This document shows positions 24,496 through 35,390 of a stretch of 64,000 nucleotides of DNA, piece after piece. Origin of the DNA: Nocardioides furvisabuli. Its GTDB lineage: Bacteria; Actinomycetota; Actinomycetes; Propionibacteriales; Nocardioidaceae. Numbering within the stretch: position 1 is the stretch's first letter; each line of letters opens with the position of its first letter. The position numbers and the translations under genes were made by a program. The notes below the pieces were generated by a model, which did not search any database, was not told the origin of the DNA, and saw nothing but the letters and a program-made list of their open reading frames with translations. The stretch lies in NCBI RefSeq assembly GCF_021083185.1, contig NZ_JAIGQB010000013.1:1-64000 (forward strand). The letters are read 5' to 3'.

Positions 24496-25395
24496 GTGGC
24501 TCACCACGTTGACCAGCGCAACACCAGCGACCATCCGCTCGAGCTGGACGCGGACGAGGGCCGCGATGCGCGGCAGCATCGCGGTCGTGCCTCCCGCGAC
24601 GTGCGGGGTGATGAGCACCTCGTGCGCGGACCACAGCGGGTGCCCGTCGGGCAGTGGCTCGGGGTCGGTGACGTCGAGCGCGAAGCGCAGCCGTCCGGCG
24701 TGGCGCAGCACCGCCCCGGTGTCGAGCACGGGGCCGCGGGCGACGTTGACGACCAGGGCGCCGTCCGGGAGCAGCGAGAGCGCGTCGTCGTCGAGGAGCC
24801 CGCGCGTCGCGTCGCTCAGGGGGACGAGCACGACCACCACGTCCTGCTCCGGCAGGAGCTCGGGCAGGTCGTCGATCCCGCGCACCCGGCCGACCAGGTC
24901 GTCGTCGCGCCCGCGTGAGGCGACGGCAGTGATCGAGGTCCGCATCGGCAGCAGTCGCTCGGCCAGCGCACGCCCGATCGAGCCGTAGCCGAGGACGAGC
25001 ACGTGCGCGTCGGCCAGCGAACGGCGTCCGGGCATGGGCTGCCAGTGGCCGTGACTGCGCACCGCCTCCGGGATGCCGCGCAGGCTGGCCAGCACGAGGC
25101 CGACCGCGTGCTCGGCAGTGGCGTCGTCGTGCACGCCGGTGGCGTTGCACAGGGTGATGCCGTCCGGCAGCCGCTCCGCCACGCCGTCGTACCCCGCGCT
25201 CTGGAGCTGCACCACGCGCAGGCCGCGCAGCTCGTGGCCCCGGTCGATCACGTCGGCGCGGGTGGCGTAGTGCGGCACCCAGAGCTCGACCTCGCCCTCG
25301 GGTGGCGGGCCGTCGCCGTTCCAGACGACGACCTCGGCACCGTCGACCGGACCGATCGCGTCGGCGAGCTCCTCGGTCGCGACGGCGGCCCTCAC
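24493..25395 (-). CDS. D-isomer-specific 2-hydroxyacid dehydrogenase family protein
   Basis: The 300-residue protein has the Rossmann motif VLGYGSIGRAL (GxGxxG), the conserved VNVARGPVLDTGAVL block with the substrate-binding Arg, DVTDPEPLP with the Glu, and the catalytic His in ITPHVAGG. The N-terminal domain is shorter than in formate or lactate dehydrogenases. It would reduce a 2-keto acid or oxidise a D-2-hydroxy acid with NAD(P). The GTG start overlaps the stop of the sterol-carrier-like gene by four bases. Confidence 0.9.
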   Translation of the reverse strand: MRAAVATEELADAIGPVDGAEVVVWNGDGPPPEGEVELWVPHYATRADVIDRGHELRGLRVVQLQSAGYDGVAERLPDGITLCNATGVHDDATAEHAVGLVLASLRGIPEAVRSHGHWQPMPGRRSLADAHVLVLGYGSIGRALAERLLPMRTSITAVASRGRDDDLVGRVRGIDDLPELLPEQDVVVVLVPLSDATRGLLDDDALSLLPDGALVVNVARGPVLDTGAVLRHAGRLRFALDVTDPEPLPDGHPLWSAHEVLITPHVAGGTTAMLPRIAALVRVQLERMVAGVALVNVVSH

Positions 25396-25733
25396 GGTGC
25401 CCCCAGCGGGAGGTAGGCCGTCAGGTCGGTGCGCTCCCCGCTCGCGCGGACGGTGCCGGCACCGACGGCCTCGTGCCACGTCGTACGCCCGGTGGCGAGA
25501 GCCAGCCAGGTGTCGGCGTCGGTCTCGATGACTGCCGGCGGCGTGCCGCGGGTGTGCCGGACCCCCTCGATGACCTGTACGGCAGCGAAGGGAGGCACGC
25601 GGACCTCGACCGAGCGGCCGGGCGCGCGCTGCTCGAGGACGGCGAGGTAGTGCTTGACCAGCGCCTTGGTGTCGCCCTGCTCGTGGGCGTGCGCGAGGTC
25701 GGAGCGAGTGAGCTTCCGGAGGCGGGCGGGCAC
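25392..25733 (-). CDS. sterol carrier-like (SCP2) family protein
   Basis: The 113-residue protein belongs to the actinobacterial sterol carrier family. It has VRVPPFAAVQVIEGVRHTRG, TPPAVIETDADTWLALATGR (the conserved D-x-x-T-W-L-x-L-x-x-G block of SCP2 proteins) and a closing Leu-rich strand. It may bind lipids or act as a subunit; no activity is proven. GTG 25733 lies 6 nt after TAGCCT. It overlaps and leads the hydroxyacid dehydrogenase gene. Confidence 0.8.
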   Translation of the reverse strand: MPARLRKLTRSDLAHAHEQGDTKALVKHYLAVLEQRAPGRSVEVRVPPFAAVQVIEGVRHTRGTPPAVIETDADTWLALATGRTTWHEAVGAGTVRASGERTDLTAYLPLGAP

Positions 25734-25739
25734 GGGGCG

Positions 25740-25745
25740 AGGCTA
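25740..25745 (-). promoter_or_regulatory. -10 element TAGCCT for SCP2-like gene
   Basis: TAGCCT, then 6 nt (CGCCCC), then GTG 25733. Leaderless geometry. Confidence 0.5.
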
Positions 25746-25768
25746 GCCCCCGGGGGGGCACGGCCGGC

Positions 25769-26602
25769 TCAGGCGATGGAGTCGAGGATCGCCAGCGTCG
25801 CGGTCCAGGCCTGGCTCTCGGGGTCGATGACGACGAAGTGGTCGCCCTCCACGCGGACGATCTCGGCCTGCGCGCCGGCGGCCCGGGCGTCCACGACGTA
25901 GCCCTCGGACTGACCCAGCGGGACGATCGCGTCGTCGATGCCGTGCACGCACCACACCGGCACGTCGAGCGGGACCTGCTGCTGGGGGTCCCACGGGGCG
26001 TCGTCGGGGCCGGGTTCGTGGCCGAGCAGCGCTGCCGCGGCACCGCCACCCAGACCCATCCGCTCCGACATGACGAGGTCGAGGACTCCGGCCTGGGAGA
26101 TGGCGTGGGTGACCGCGACGCGAGGCGCCTCGCGGCCCGCCGCCCAGACCGCGAGGTGCCCGCCGGCGGAGTGGCCGAGAGCCACGACGGTCAAGGTGTC
26201 CAGGCCCTCCACGTCGGCAAGGGCGTCGATGGCGGCCGCGACGTCGTCGAAGGTCTGCGGGGTGCCGCCGCCGTTGCCGACGCGGCGGTACTCGATGTTC
26301 CAGGCGGTCCAGCCCTCGGCCGCGAGCGAGCGGGCCAGCGGCTGGCCCAGCGTGAGGTCGTACGCCGACTTCCAGAACCCGCCGTGGATCACCACGACCA
26401 CTCCGCGCGAGTCACCGTCGGGGCGGTGGAGCTCGACGACCTGCGACGGGTCGCCGCCGTAGGCGATCAGCTCGGCGCCCTCCGGCGCGGCAGTCGGACC
26501 GGAGGCTGCGTCGGACACGGAGAACTCCTCGGAGCAGGCGCTCAGCAGCGCGGACGGAACCAGCCCGAGTGCGGGCAGGGCGAGCAGCGTACGACGGCGC
26601 AT
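25769..26602 (-). CDS. alpha/beta hydrolase lipoprotein
   Basis: The 277-residue protein starts with MRRRTLLALPALGLVPSALL and a lipobox LSAC (Cys about 23). It should therefore be exported, perhaps by Tat given the Arg cluster, and lipid-anchored. The hydrolase domain has an HGG oxyanion motif (VVIHGGFWKS), the nucleophile elbow ALGHSAGGHLAVW, an Asp on the later strand (HGIDDAIVP) and the catalytic His in VEGDHFVVID. This is the hormone-sensitive-lipase/kynurenine-formamidase-like arrangement. The natural ester or amide is unknown. It follows the tandem palindromes after purL. Confidence 0.85.
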   Translation of the reverse strand: MRRRTLLALPALGLVPSALLSACSEEFSVSDAASGPTAAPEGAELIAYGGDPSQVVELHRPDGDSRGVVVVIHGGFWKSAYDLTLGQPLARSLAAEGWTAWNIEYRRVGNGGGTPQTFDDVAAAIDALADVEGLDTLTVVALGHSAGGHLAVWAAGREAPRVAVTHAISQAGVLDLVMSERMGLGGGAAAALLGHEPGPDDAPWDPQQQVPLDVPVWCVHGIDDAIVPLGQSEGYVVDARAAGAQAEIVRVEGDHFVVIDPESQAWTATLAILDSIA

Positions 26603-26712
26603 GGGAGGGGTTCGGAGCCGAGAGGCGCGCGGCTGGGTCGTCGCGGCAGTCGGGCTCGTGGTCGGCGTACGGGCGGTGCGGCGCTCGGGCTGAGCGCGAG
26701 CTTCCAGTGCCG

Positions 26713-26775
26713 AACTGGAGCCTCCACCCCGAAACTTCGGGGTGGAGGCTCCAGTTTCCCCGGGTACCCGGGGAA
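26713..26775. repeat. tandem palindromes downstream of purL
   Basis: AACTGGAGCCTCCACCCCGAA (26713-26733) pairs exactly with 26736-26756, a 21-bp stem with almost no loop. A second perfect palindrome, TTCCCCGGGTACCCGGGGAA, follows at 26756-26775. Partial copies flank them. They lie 20-80 nt after the purL stop and should terminate purL transcripts. The rest of 26603-26794 shows nothing else. Confidence 0.8.
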
Positions 26776-26794
26776 CGCGACGAGGGGGAACGAG

Positions 26795-29107
<2,313 letters not shown>

Positions 29108-29114
29108 GGCCCCC

Positions 29115-29120
29115 AATCTA
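29115..29120 (-). promoter_or_regulatory. -10 element TAGATT for purL
   Basis: TAGATT, then 7 nt (GGGGGCC), then GTG 29107. It overlaps the stop of the upstream ESX-like gene (29118-29120). Confidence 0.45.
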
Positions 29121-30359
29121 CCGCCGCGGCTCCCCGGGCTCCTCGCCGGGCGCATGGTGGACGACCGTGATCGCGGCGGGACGCTCCGCGTCCTCCTCGT
29201 CGCAGACGTCGAGGTCGTCGTCGAGGGGCGCCTCCCCCGCGGCGCCCGGGCCGCGCTCGGACTCCTGCTCCGCCTCGCGCTGTGCCTTCCGGGCGGCCCG
29301 CTCGGCGCGCTTCTCCTCGAGCAGCGTGCGCTTGGCCTCCTTCTCCGCGTCCTTCGGCGCGGCCCCCAGGGCGTCGCGGTCGGCCTTGTCCCCCACTCGG
29401 GGCACGGCCCCGACGCCCCGGGCCGGGCCGGCGCTCGCTGCGGTGGAGGCTGATCCGCGCGCGGCACCGTCGTCGGCCCCCTCCGGGCGGGGCGTCGCCA
29501 GTCGACGCGAGCCGGCCCGACCGCCCGCGACCTGCCGCGACGCGCTGCCTGCCCGGGCTCCCATCGCCCCTGCCGCCATCCCGCCGATCATCGGCGAGCC
29601 GCTGCTCGCCGCGCGCTTGCCCGCCCCGCGGCGACCCAGGAGCGCACCGGCGGCCCCCGCGACCGGCGCGAGGCCGGTCGACGCGAGGCCGGTGAGGTCG
29701 GGCACGGAGACCGAGACCGACGCGATCGGGGGAAGTGCCCCCACGCCGGTCTGGGCGGAGCCGGCGACCGAGGTGGACGGCCCCGCCAGCGCGCCGACAC
29801 CGAGCTCGTGGCCGTCGCCGTCCCAGCCACCGGGGAAGTCGCCGCCGGCGAGCTCGGTGAGCCGGGAGCGTACGTCGACGAGCTCGGCACGGGCGGCCCG
29901 CAACCGCGCGCTCTCCTGGTCCAGCGACAGCGTCAGCCGGCCACGGATCTCCTCGGCCCGGAGGTGCCCGCGGTCGACCTTGCCGCGGTCGTCGTCCTCC
30001 GAGGGGTGGAAGACGAGGTGACGTGACTCGCCCACGACCTCGTGGGGGATCACCGCGACGGCGGTCCAGGCCTGGTCGAGCTCCTCCTGCGAGGAGGTGA
30101 TGATCGAGCTGATGGTGCGCAGCGACAGCGAGACCTGCGCGGCCAGGGCGGTGAACCGGTCGAGACTGACCAGGACCTGCCGGCGGTGCTGCTCGTAGCT
30201 CTCCGCAGCCGCTGCGTCCCAGCCCTCCGTCGCACGGCGGGCCGCCTCCACGATCTCGTCGCCGTGACGCGACATCAGCTCCGCGACCCGGGTCCAGGTC
30301 TCGGCCGCCTCGTCGAGCGGGCGCACGTCGGCACGCAGCTGCCAGGGATGGGCGGGCAC
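29118..30359 (-). CDS. WXG100-like protein with long low-complexity tail (ESX-type candidate)
   Basis: The 413-residue protein has an N-terminal helical hairpin typical of WXG100/ESX substrates. W47 sits in the turn ([16 protein letters not shown]), followed by a second long helix and an LxG/DUF4226-like helical stretch to about 185. Residues 190-330 are Gly/Ala/Ser-rich with small hydrophobic patches, and the C-terminal 90 residues are densely charged ([19 protein letters not shown]) and end acidic. No signal peptide or toxin domain is recognised. The GTG start is one base after the stop of the EspC-like gene. It may be a type VII secretion substrate or scaffold, but no ESX ATPase is encoded nearby. 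Confidence 0.6.
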   Translation of the reverse strand: MPAHPWQLRADVRPLDEAAETWTRVAELMSRHGDEIVEAARRATEGWDAAAAESYEQHRRQVLVSLDRFTALAAQVSLSLRTISSIITSSQEELDQAWTAVAVIPHEVVGESRHLVFHPSEDDDRGKVDRGHLRAEEIRGRLTLSLDQESARLRAARAELVDVRSRLTELAGGDFPGGWDGDGHELGVGALAGPSTSVAGSAQTGVGALPPIASVSVSVPDLTGLASTGLAPVAGAAGALLGRRGAGKRAASSGSPMIGGMAAGAMGARAGSASRQVAGGRAGSRRLATPRPEGADDGAARGSASTAASAGPARGVGAVPRVGDKADRDALGAAPKDAEKEAKRTLLEEKRAERAARKAQREAEQESERGPGAAGEAPLDDDLDVCDEEDAERPAAITVVHHAPGEEPGEPRR

Positions 30360-30360
30360 G

Positions 30361-30717
30361 TCAGCCGCCCCTCGGACCGCGCGGCGCCACGTCGAAGCCG
30401 TCGAGCGCGACGTGGTGCGCCGCGCGCTCGAGCTCGACGGCCACCGCGTCGTCGGCCCGGACCGCGTCCTGCGCCGCGTCGACCAGGCCCGCGACGCCGA
30501 GGCCGAGGGTCCGGACCAGCGCGGCCACGACCTCGCCCGCATCGGCGAGCGAGTCGGCGTACGACGTGGAGACCGCGAGCGCGCCGGCTGCGTCGCCCAG
30601 CCCGTCACAGGCGGCCGCGAGGTCGGGCAGTGCGGTGCTCCAGTCCTGGGCCATCGACCTCAGGACGCTCTCGGACGTGGCGGCGAGCTCGACCAGCCTG
30701 GTCGGCTCGACCTGCAT
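30361..30717 (-). CDS. EspC/WXG-like small helical protein
   Basis: The 118-residue helical protein (MQVEPTRLVELAATSESVL, then LPDLAAACDGLGDAAGALAV) has the layout of the ESX-1 EspC-like family (about 100 residues, early Val-x-Pro-x-x-Leu, central Gly-rich bend). It is the first gene of a minus-strand pair with the 413-residue protein. Start ATG 30717 is a judgement; GTG 30744 would add nine residues, and neither has a strong ribosome site. It may partner the larger protein as WXG100 heterodimers do. Confidence 0.6.
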   Translation of the reverse strand: MQVEPTRLVELAATSESVLRSMAQDWSTALPDLAAACDGLGDAAGALAVSTSYADSLADAGEVVAALVRTLGLGVAGLVDAAQDAVRADDAVAVELERAAHHVALDGFDVAPRGPRGG

Positions 30718-30904
30718 CAGGGACCGCTTGCCGCTTCCGTTCACGTCAGCGGGATACCCGCGACCCGGTGGACCAAACACGTTCGCGCGACGCCTGTGGG
30801 TGAACAATTCCGTGGACGCGGTTTCGAGGCGGCAGGTTCGGGGAAGCAGGCCAGCACGGGCCCCACCCCCGGGACCGCCTCAGGCAACGACTCCAGGAGC
30901 CGCG

Positions 30905-31975
30905 ATGCACGCCGTGATGACCGTCGACCTGTCCGAGCTCGACGCCTGGTCCGCGCAGGTCCGGCGGGCGAGCGACGACCTCACCGGGATCGCCCGCAAC
31001 GGCGGCCACAGCCTGGTCCAGACCGACTTCGGCCCGATCCTGGAGACCATGATGGGCGCCTACAACGCGCTCCTCCCCTCGGTGCACCAGTCGCTCGAGG
31101 ACAACGGCACGGGCATGCGCGACCATGCCGAGGCCCTGCGCGCGACGGCACGCGACTTCACGCTGACCGAGGACGGGGTCGTGCGCCGTCACCATGCGCA
31201 CGGCGTCGACGCGCGGGACGGCTCGAGCAGCTTCTTCGACGTCGCCGAGACCACGATCCGCCGGGCGGCGCCGACCGAGACGAGCCTGCCGCAGATCAGC
31301 TTCGGCTTCCCCTACGACACCGTGTGCGACCTGGTGCGCATGCTGACCGGCTTCGACATCCGCGCCGAGCTCGCCGAGAAGATCGGCGGCGACGTGGTCG
31401 GCGCCTCGATGCAGGGGTCGTGCTTCGGCGGCCTGGGAGCGTCGATGAAGGGCGTGGCGGCCAACCTGCAGAGCGGTGGCCAGACCATCTCGAGGACCTG
31501 GCAGGGCGGCGCCGCCGACGCCGCGATCGGGCAGATCGGCGCGTGGGTCGGCTCGCTCGACACCCAGGCCGCGCAGCTCGTGCAGATGGGCCAGAACGTC
31601 GTCCAGATCTGCCGCGACGCCTGGCAGACCGCGCTGGCGGTCGTGCAGTGCGTGAAGTCGGCCGTGCAGACCGTCTCGGCGGCCCTGGCGACCATGAGCA
31701 TCCCGGGCGTCGGCTGGGCTCGCGTCGTGCAGGCGGTCTTCCAGGCCTTCCAGGCCGTGATGAAGGCCTACCAGGCGATCATGAAGCTCATCAGCGTCCT
31801 CCAGCAGGTCAAGGCCTTCATCGAGACGGTGAAGAGCTTCTTCGACGGCGACAGGGCGCCGGTCTCCACGGCCACCGCGCCCACCCTCACCGGAGCGCCG
31901 GGCAGTGTCACCCGCGACCCGCGCTCGGTCGCCACGCCCACCATCGGCCAGCGTCCCGTCGCCGTCACGGCATGA
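30905..31975 (+). CDS. large WXG100-like protein, divergent from the EspC-like gene
   Basis: The 356-residue protein has an N-terminal helical region (LSELDAWSAQVRRASDDLTG) and a central WXG100-like hairpin with W199 in RTWQGGAADAAIGQI. Long amphipathic and hydrophobic helices follow (about 205-310, rich in Val, Ala and Gln, with a VCK/VQC Cys pair), then a Pro/Thr-rich tail. No signal peptide. ATG 30905 has AGGAG upstream; ATG 30917 is a close alternative. The stop overlaps the next gene (ATGA). Function is unrecognised beyond the WXG-like fold. Confidence 0.6.
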   Translation: MHAVMTVDLSELDAWSAQVRRASDDLTGIARNGGHSLVQTDFGPILETMMGAYNALLPSVHQSLEDNGTGMRDHAEALRATARDFTLTEDGVVRRHHAHGVDARDGSSSFFDVAETTIRRAAPTETSLPQISFGFPYDTVCDLVRMLTGFDIRAELAEKIGGDVVGASMQGSCFGGLGASMKGVAANLQSGGQTISRTWQGGAADAAIGQIGAWVGSLDTQAAQLVQMGQNVVQICRDAWQTALAVVQCVKSAVQTVSAALATMSIPGVGWARVVQAVFQAFQAVMKAYQAIMKLISVLQQVKAFIETVKSFFDGDRAPVSTATAPTLTGAPGSVTRDPRSVATPTIGQRPVAVTA

Positions 31976-32373
31976 GCGAGGAGCTGCGCAGCCAGGCAGA
32001 GATCCTGGCCGCCATCGCCGGGGCGCGTGAGGACCTGAGCACCGGTCTCGCGGACCTGCAGGCGACCGTGGACGAGCTCACTTCCCGTCCCCTGCTCACC
32101 GAGGAGGAGAAGAAGGTCCTCGAGGAGCAGGCCGAGTCCGGCGAGCTCGGCGAGGACATGCGCACCCTCGTCGGCAAGATCAAGGACGGCGAGGACACCT
32201 GGGAGCAGGTCTTCTCCGGCGAGTCCTCGAACGGCTCGCTGCTGCAGGGCCACCTGACGCGCATGTTCGAGGAGCACCAGGAGGACATCGCGCTGGCCTT
32301 CGAGGAGCTGATCGAGGCCGAGGAGGCCAAGGGCAACTTCATCTTCGACGAGGTGCCCACCCGCGACGCGTGA
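31972..32373 (+). CDS. acidic partner protein of WXG-like gene (unrecognised)
   Basis: The 133-residue protein is strongly acidic and helical, with heptad-like spacing (LTEEEKKVLEEQAESGELGE) and a distinctive middle motif DTWEQVFSGESSNGSLLQGH. No known family is recognised. Its start is coupled to the WXG-like gene stop by ATGA. Size, charge and coupling suggest a chaperone, escort or immunity-like partner of the upstream protein; this is speculation from context. A hairpin follows its stop. Confidence 0.6.
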   Translation: MSEELRSQAEILAAIAGAREDLSTGLADLQATVDELTSRPLLTEEEKKVLEEQAESGELGEDMRTLVGKIKDGEDTWEQVFSGESSNGSLLQGHLTRMFEEHQEDIALAFEELIEAEEAKGNFIFDEVPTRDA

Positions 32374-32393
32374 GAACTACACGCCTGTAGTTC
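32374..32393 (+). terminator. palindrome after the acidic partner gene
   Basis: GAACTACA/TGTAGTTC with a CGCC loop starts one base after the TGA stop. It may act as terminator or as an operator for the downstream secreted-protein gene. Confidence 0.5.
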
Positions 32394-32474
32394 GCGCGAA
32401 GGCCTGTGACGGGTGTGACTGGTGTGGTTCTCTGGGCCCCGCTGCCACCCCTCGTCCGACCCGCCGGAGCCATC

Positions 32475-33827
32475 ATGCGTCGCCTGCCCCGTACGTTCCT
32501 CGCCGCCGCGACGCTCGTCCTCGCCGCGCCCCTGGCGACCATGGTGCCCGCCGGCGCCGCGGACCAGCCGGCGCCCCGCTCGGCCTCGCAGCGCCAGGTC
32601 GCGCTGGCCACGCCCGGTGACTTCACCGGCTACGGCTTCGACCAGTGCGTCGCGCCGACGCAGAAGGCGATGAACACGTGGTGGAGGAAGTCGCCCTTCT
32701 CCGCCGTCGGCATCTACATCTCCGGCGACTCGCGCGCCTGCCGCACCCAGCCCAACCTCAGTCCCACCTGGGTCGCCACCCAGGTCGCCCGCGGCTGGCG
32801 GCTGCTGCCCATCGCCCTGGGCCCGCAGGCCTCCTGCCAGCCGCGGTTCCCCCGCTACGCCGACGACTTCCGGATCAGCGCCACCCCCACCGGCGGCTAC
32901 GCCAGGGCGGCCCAGCAGGGCGCGACCGAGGCCGACAAGAACGCCGCCGACGCGACGGCGTACGGCATCGGACCCGGCAGCACGATCTGGTACGACCTCG
33001 AGGGCTTCGACCTCACCAACACCCACTGCCGCGAGTCGGCGCTCGTCTTCACCAGCGCCTGGGTGAGCCGGATCAAGGCGCTCGGCTACGTCGCCGGCTT
33101 CTACTCCAGCGCCAGCTCAGGCATCAAGATGCTCGACGACGCCCGCACGAAGCGCCCGGGCCAGTTCGCCCTGCCGGACCGCATCTGGATCGCGCGCTGG
33201 GACGGCGTCCCCAACACCTCGACCACCTACATCCCCGAGGACGGCTGGCGTCCCGGCGGCCGGATGAAGCAGTACCTCGGCGGCCACAACGAGACGTGGG
33301 GCGGCGTCACGATCAACATCGACAGCAACTTCATCGACCTCGGCGCCGGCTCCGTGCCCGTGCCCGAGGGCCGCTGCCCCGGCACCCGGCTGGGGTTCTG
33401 GAAGTACCCGACCCTCACGCCCTCGACCGCCCAGCCCACCCGGGTCAAGGTGCTCCAGTGCCTGCTCACCGAGCAGGGCACCTACGCCGGACCGGTCAAC
33501 GGCTCCTACGACGCAGCGACCGTCGCGGCGGCGCGCGCCTGGCAGGCGAAGCGGAAGTTCACCCCCACCGACACCTTCGAGAAGCGGCACTGGACGGCGC
33601 TGCTCTCCGCCGGTGCACGTACGACGGTCAAGCGCGGCTCGGTCGGCGAGTCGGTCCACCGCCTCCAGCGCGCGCTCAATGCCGCCGGGGCCGGACGCTT
33701 CCGGGCCAGCGGCGTCGTGGACGCCAAGACCGAGGCGGCGCTGCGGGCCTACCAGCGACGCCTGCGCATCCCCGTCTCGGGCGTCGCGACGCGCCAGACC
33801 TGGAACAAGCTGCAGCAGGGTCGCTGA
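32475..33827 (+). CDS. secreted DUF1906 (glycoside hydrolase-like) protein with two peptidoglycan-binding domains
   Basis: The 450-residue protein has a signal peptide (cleavage near AGA-AD, about 29). A DUF1906 domain (about 45-300) of the Rv2525c type follows; this TIM-barrel is related to glycoside hydrolases. It opens with TGYGFDQCVAP and includes IWYDLEGFDL, the acidic active-site-like strand. Two C-terminal PG_binding_1 domains (about 315-375 and 380-448) follow. It probably binds or cleaves cell-wall glycans outside the cell. Start ATG 32475 begins the signal peptide and has CCGGAG upstream. It follows the ESX-like genes on the same strand but is probably a separate transcript. Confidence 0.88.
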   Translation: MRRLPRTFLAAATLVLAAPLATMVPAGAADQPAPRSASQRQVALATPGDFTGYGFDQCVAPTQKAMNTWWRKSPFSAVGIYISGDSRACRTQPNLSPTWVATQVARGWRLLPIALGPQASCQPRFPRYADDFRISATPTGGYARAAQQGATEADKNAADATAYGIGPGSTIWYDLEGFDLTNTHCRESALVFTSAWVSRIKALGYVAGFYSSASSGIKMLDDARTKRPGQFALPDRIWIARWDGVPNTSTTYIPEDGWRPGGRMKQYLGGHNETWGGVTINIDSNFIDLGAGSVPVPEGRCPGTRLGFWKYPTLTPSTAQPTRVKVLQCLLTEQGTYAGPVNGSYDAATVAAARAWQAKRKFTPTDTFEKRHWTALLSAGARTTVKRGSVGESVHRLQRALNAAGAGRFRASGVVDAKTEAALRAYQRRLRIPVSGVATRQTWNKLQQGR

Positions 33828-33833
33828 GACCGC

Positions 33834-34280
33834 TCAGGCGGGCGGGCCGATGACCAGCGCCACGCCGGTGAGACCGGCGACGGCCACCAGGCCGACGAGC
33901 AGGCCCTGCGCCGGTCGGCGCAGGAGCCACGCCGTGACCCGCTCGACCGGACCGGCCGGGTGCTCGCTCCGCAGCCGCCAGTGCTGGCCGAGGAGCCCCG
34001 TGCGCTCGGCGTACCTCTCGAAACCGATCGTGGCGAACGGCGGCACCGCAGCCACCAGGCCCAGCGTCAGGCGACCCAGCGACCACCTCTGGTCGACCGC
34101 GACGAGCACCGCGGCCAGGCAGTAGGCGACGAAGACGACGCCGTGGACCATGCCGAAGACCTGCACACCGAGCTCGGTGGTCTCGGTGACGTACTTCAAG
34201 AACATCCCCGTCAGCAGCAGCGCCCAGGTGACGGCCTCGGCGAACGCTGCGGTGCGGAAGAGGCGGTGCGGGGTGCTCAT
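33834..34280 (-). CDS. DUF3817 integral membrane protein
   Basis: The 148-residue protein has three to four hydrophobic segments and the family opening [24 protein letters not shown], with a GxVHGxxF block ([16 protein letters not shown]). DUF3817 proteins are of unknown function and often lie near purQ in actinobacteria. The ATG overlaps the purQ stop (ATGA). The last 60 residues hold a basic linker and one more membrane helix. Confidence 0.85.
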   Translation of the reverse strand: MSTPHRLFRTAAFAEAVTWALLLTGMFLKYVTETTELGVQVFGMVHGVVFVAYCLAAVLVAVDQRWSLGRLTLGLVAAVPPFATIGFERYAERTGLLGQHWRLRSEHPAGPVERVTAWLLRRPAQGLLVGLVAVAGLTGVALVIGPPA

Positions 34281-34945
34281 GCGAACGCGCGCTCGACGAG
34301 CGAGGTGAAGAACCCGAGCCCGTCCGTGCCGGGACCGGTGAGGTCCTCGACCGCGTGCTCGGGGTGGGGCATCAGGCCGACGACGTTGCCGCGCTCGTTG
34401 GAGATGCCGGCGATGTCGCGCAGCGAGCCGTTGGGGTTGTCGTCGAGGTAGCGCGCCACGACCAGGCCCTCCCCCTCGAGCCGGTCGAGGGTGGGCTCGT
34501 CGGCGACGAAGCCGCCCTCGCCGTTCTTGAGCACGATCGTGACCTCGGCACCGGCGGCGTACGCCGACGTCCACGGGGTGTCGACGCGCTCGATGCGCAG
34601 GCGCTGGTCGCGGCAGACGAACTTGCGGTGGTCGTTGCGGATGAGCGCACCGGGGAGCAGGTGCGACTCGCAGAGGATCTGGAAGCCGTTGCAGATGCCG
34701 AGCACCGGCATGCCCGCTCCGGCGGCCTCGACCACCGAGGTCATCACCGGCGCGAAGCGGGAGATGGCACCGCAGCGGAGGTAGTCGCCGTAGGAGAACC
34801 CGCCCGGCAGGACGACCGCGTCCACGCCCTTCAGGTCCTCGTCGCCGTGCCACAGCGCGACCGCCTCGTTGCCGCCGATGGAGACCGCGCGGCGGGCGTC
34901 GACGTCGTCGAGCGAGCCGGGGAAGGTGACGACGCCGACCTTCAT
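34277..34945 (-). CDS. purQ: phosphoribosylformylglycinamidine synthase glutaminase subunit PurQ
   Basis: The 222-residue class I glutamine amidotransferase supplies ammonia to PurL. It has [13 protein letters not shown], the oxyanion strand [16 protein letters not shown], the nucleophile Cys in GICNGFQIL and the catalytic His/Glu in [13 protein letters not shown] 34945 overlaps the purS stop (ATGA). Confidence 0.97.
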   Translation of the reverse strand: MKVGVVTFPGSLDDVDARRAVSIGGNEAVALWHGDEDLKGVDAVVLPGGFSYGDYLRCGAISRFAPVMTSVVEAAGAGMPVLGICNGFQILCESHLLPGALIRNDHRKFVCRDQRLRIERVDTPWTSAYAAGAEVTIVLKNGEGGFVADEPTLDRLEGEGLVVARYLDDNPNGSLRDIAGISNERGNVVGLMPHPEHAVEDLTGPGTDGLGFFTSLVERAFA

Positions 34946-35226
34946 GCGCGACCGGCCTCGTGGGCCACCTCGGACACGGAGTGGTCCTCGACGTGGACCT
35001 CGTAGTCCTCGATCACCGGGTTGGACAGCAGCGTCTCCGCGACCTTGTCGATCTCCGCGAGCACCGCGTCGGTGATCTCGCCGTCGACCTGGAGCTCGAA
35101 CCGCTTGCCCTGGCGGACATCGGTGACGAGGTCGAAGCCGAGGCGGGGCAGCGCACCGAGCACCGCCTTGCCCTGGGGGTCGAGGATCTCGGGCTTGGGC
35201 ATGACGTCGACGACGACTCGGGCCAC
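34942..35226 (-). CDS. purS: phosphoribosylformylglycinamidine synthase subunit PurS
   Basis: The 94-residue PurS opens with [19 protein letters not shown] and has the [10 protein letters not shown] strand and a C-terminal VEDYEVHVE-like strand ([11 protein letters not shown]). It bridges PurL and PurQ in the three-part synthase. The GTG start has AGGAG 6 nt upstream. It is the first gene of the purS-purQ-DUF3817 unit. Confidence 0.95.
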   Translation of the reverse strand: MARVVVDVMPKPEILDPQGKAVLGALPRLGFDLVTDVRQGKRFELQVDGEITDAVLAEIDKVAETLLSNPVIEDYEVHVEDHSVSEVAHEAGRA

Positions 35227-35264
35227 GGGGTGCTCCTGAGGACAGGGTGGAGGCGGGCGAGCCC

Positions 35265-35270
35265 GATTCT
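35265..35270 (-). promoter_or_regulatory. -10 element TAGAAT upstream of purS
   Basis: TAGAAT lies about 39 nt before the purS GTG, so this message would have a leader with a ribosome site, unlike purL or purF. No clear -35. Confidence 0.4.
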
Positions 35271-35335
35271 AGTGAGCCGCCGCGCGGGCGCACCCGGCGG
35301 GCACCAGGGTGGACGGACACGGCTGGCCAGGGCGC

Positions 35336-35388
35336 TGGGGAACGACCTGCGGGCCCAGACCGGCTGCGCCTCTGCAGATCGTTCCCCA
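35336..35388 (-). terminator. 15-bp inverted repeat after the VSR-like gene
   Basis: TGGGGAACGACCTGC (35336-35350) pairs with GCAGATCGTTCCCCA (35374-35388), one mismatch, 23-nt loop. It lies immediately after the stop of the 35391-36443 gene. Confidence 0.65.
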
Positions 35389-35390
35389 CC

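Noticed and set aside
29480-29760. Gly/Ala-rich DNA as a separate repeat element inside the WXG-like gene
   Set aside because: The frame stays open and codon use matches the rest of the gene; it is a low-complexity protein tail.
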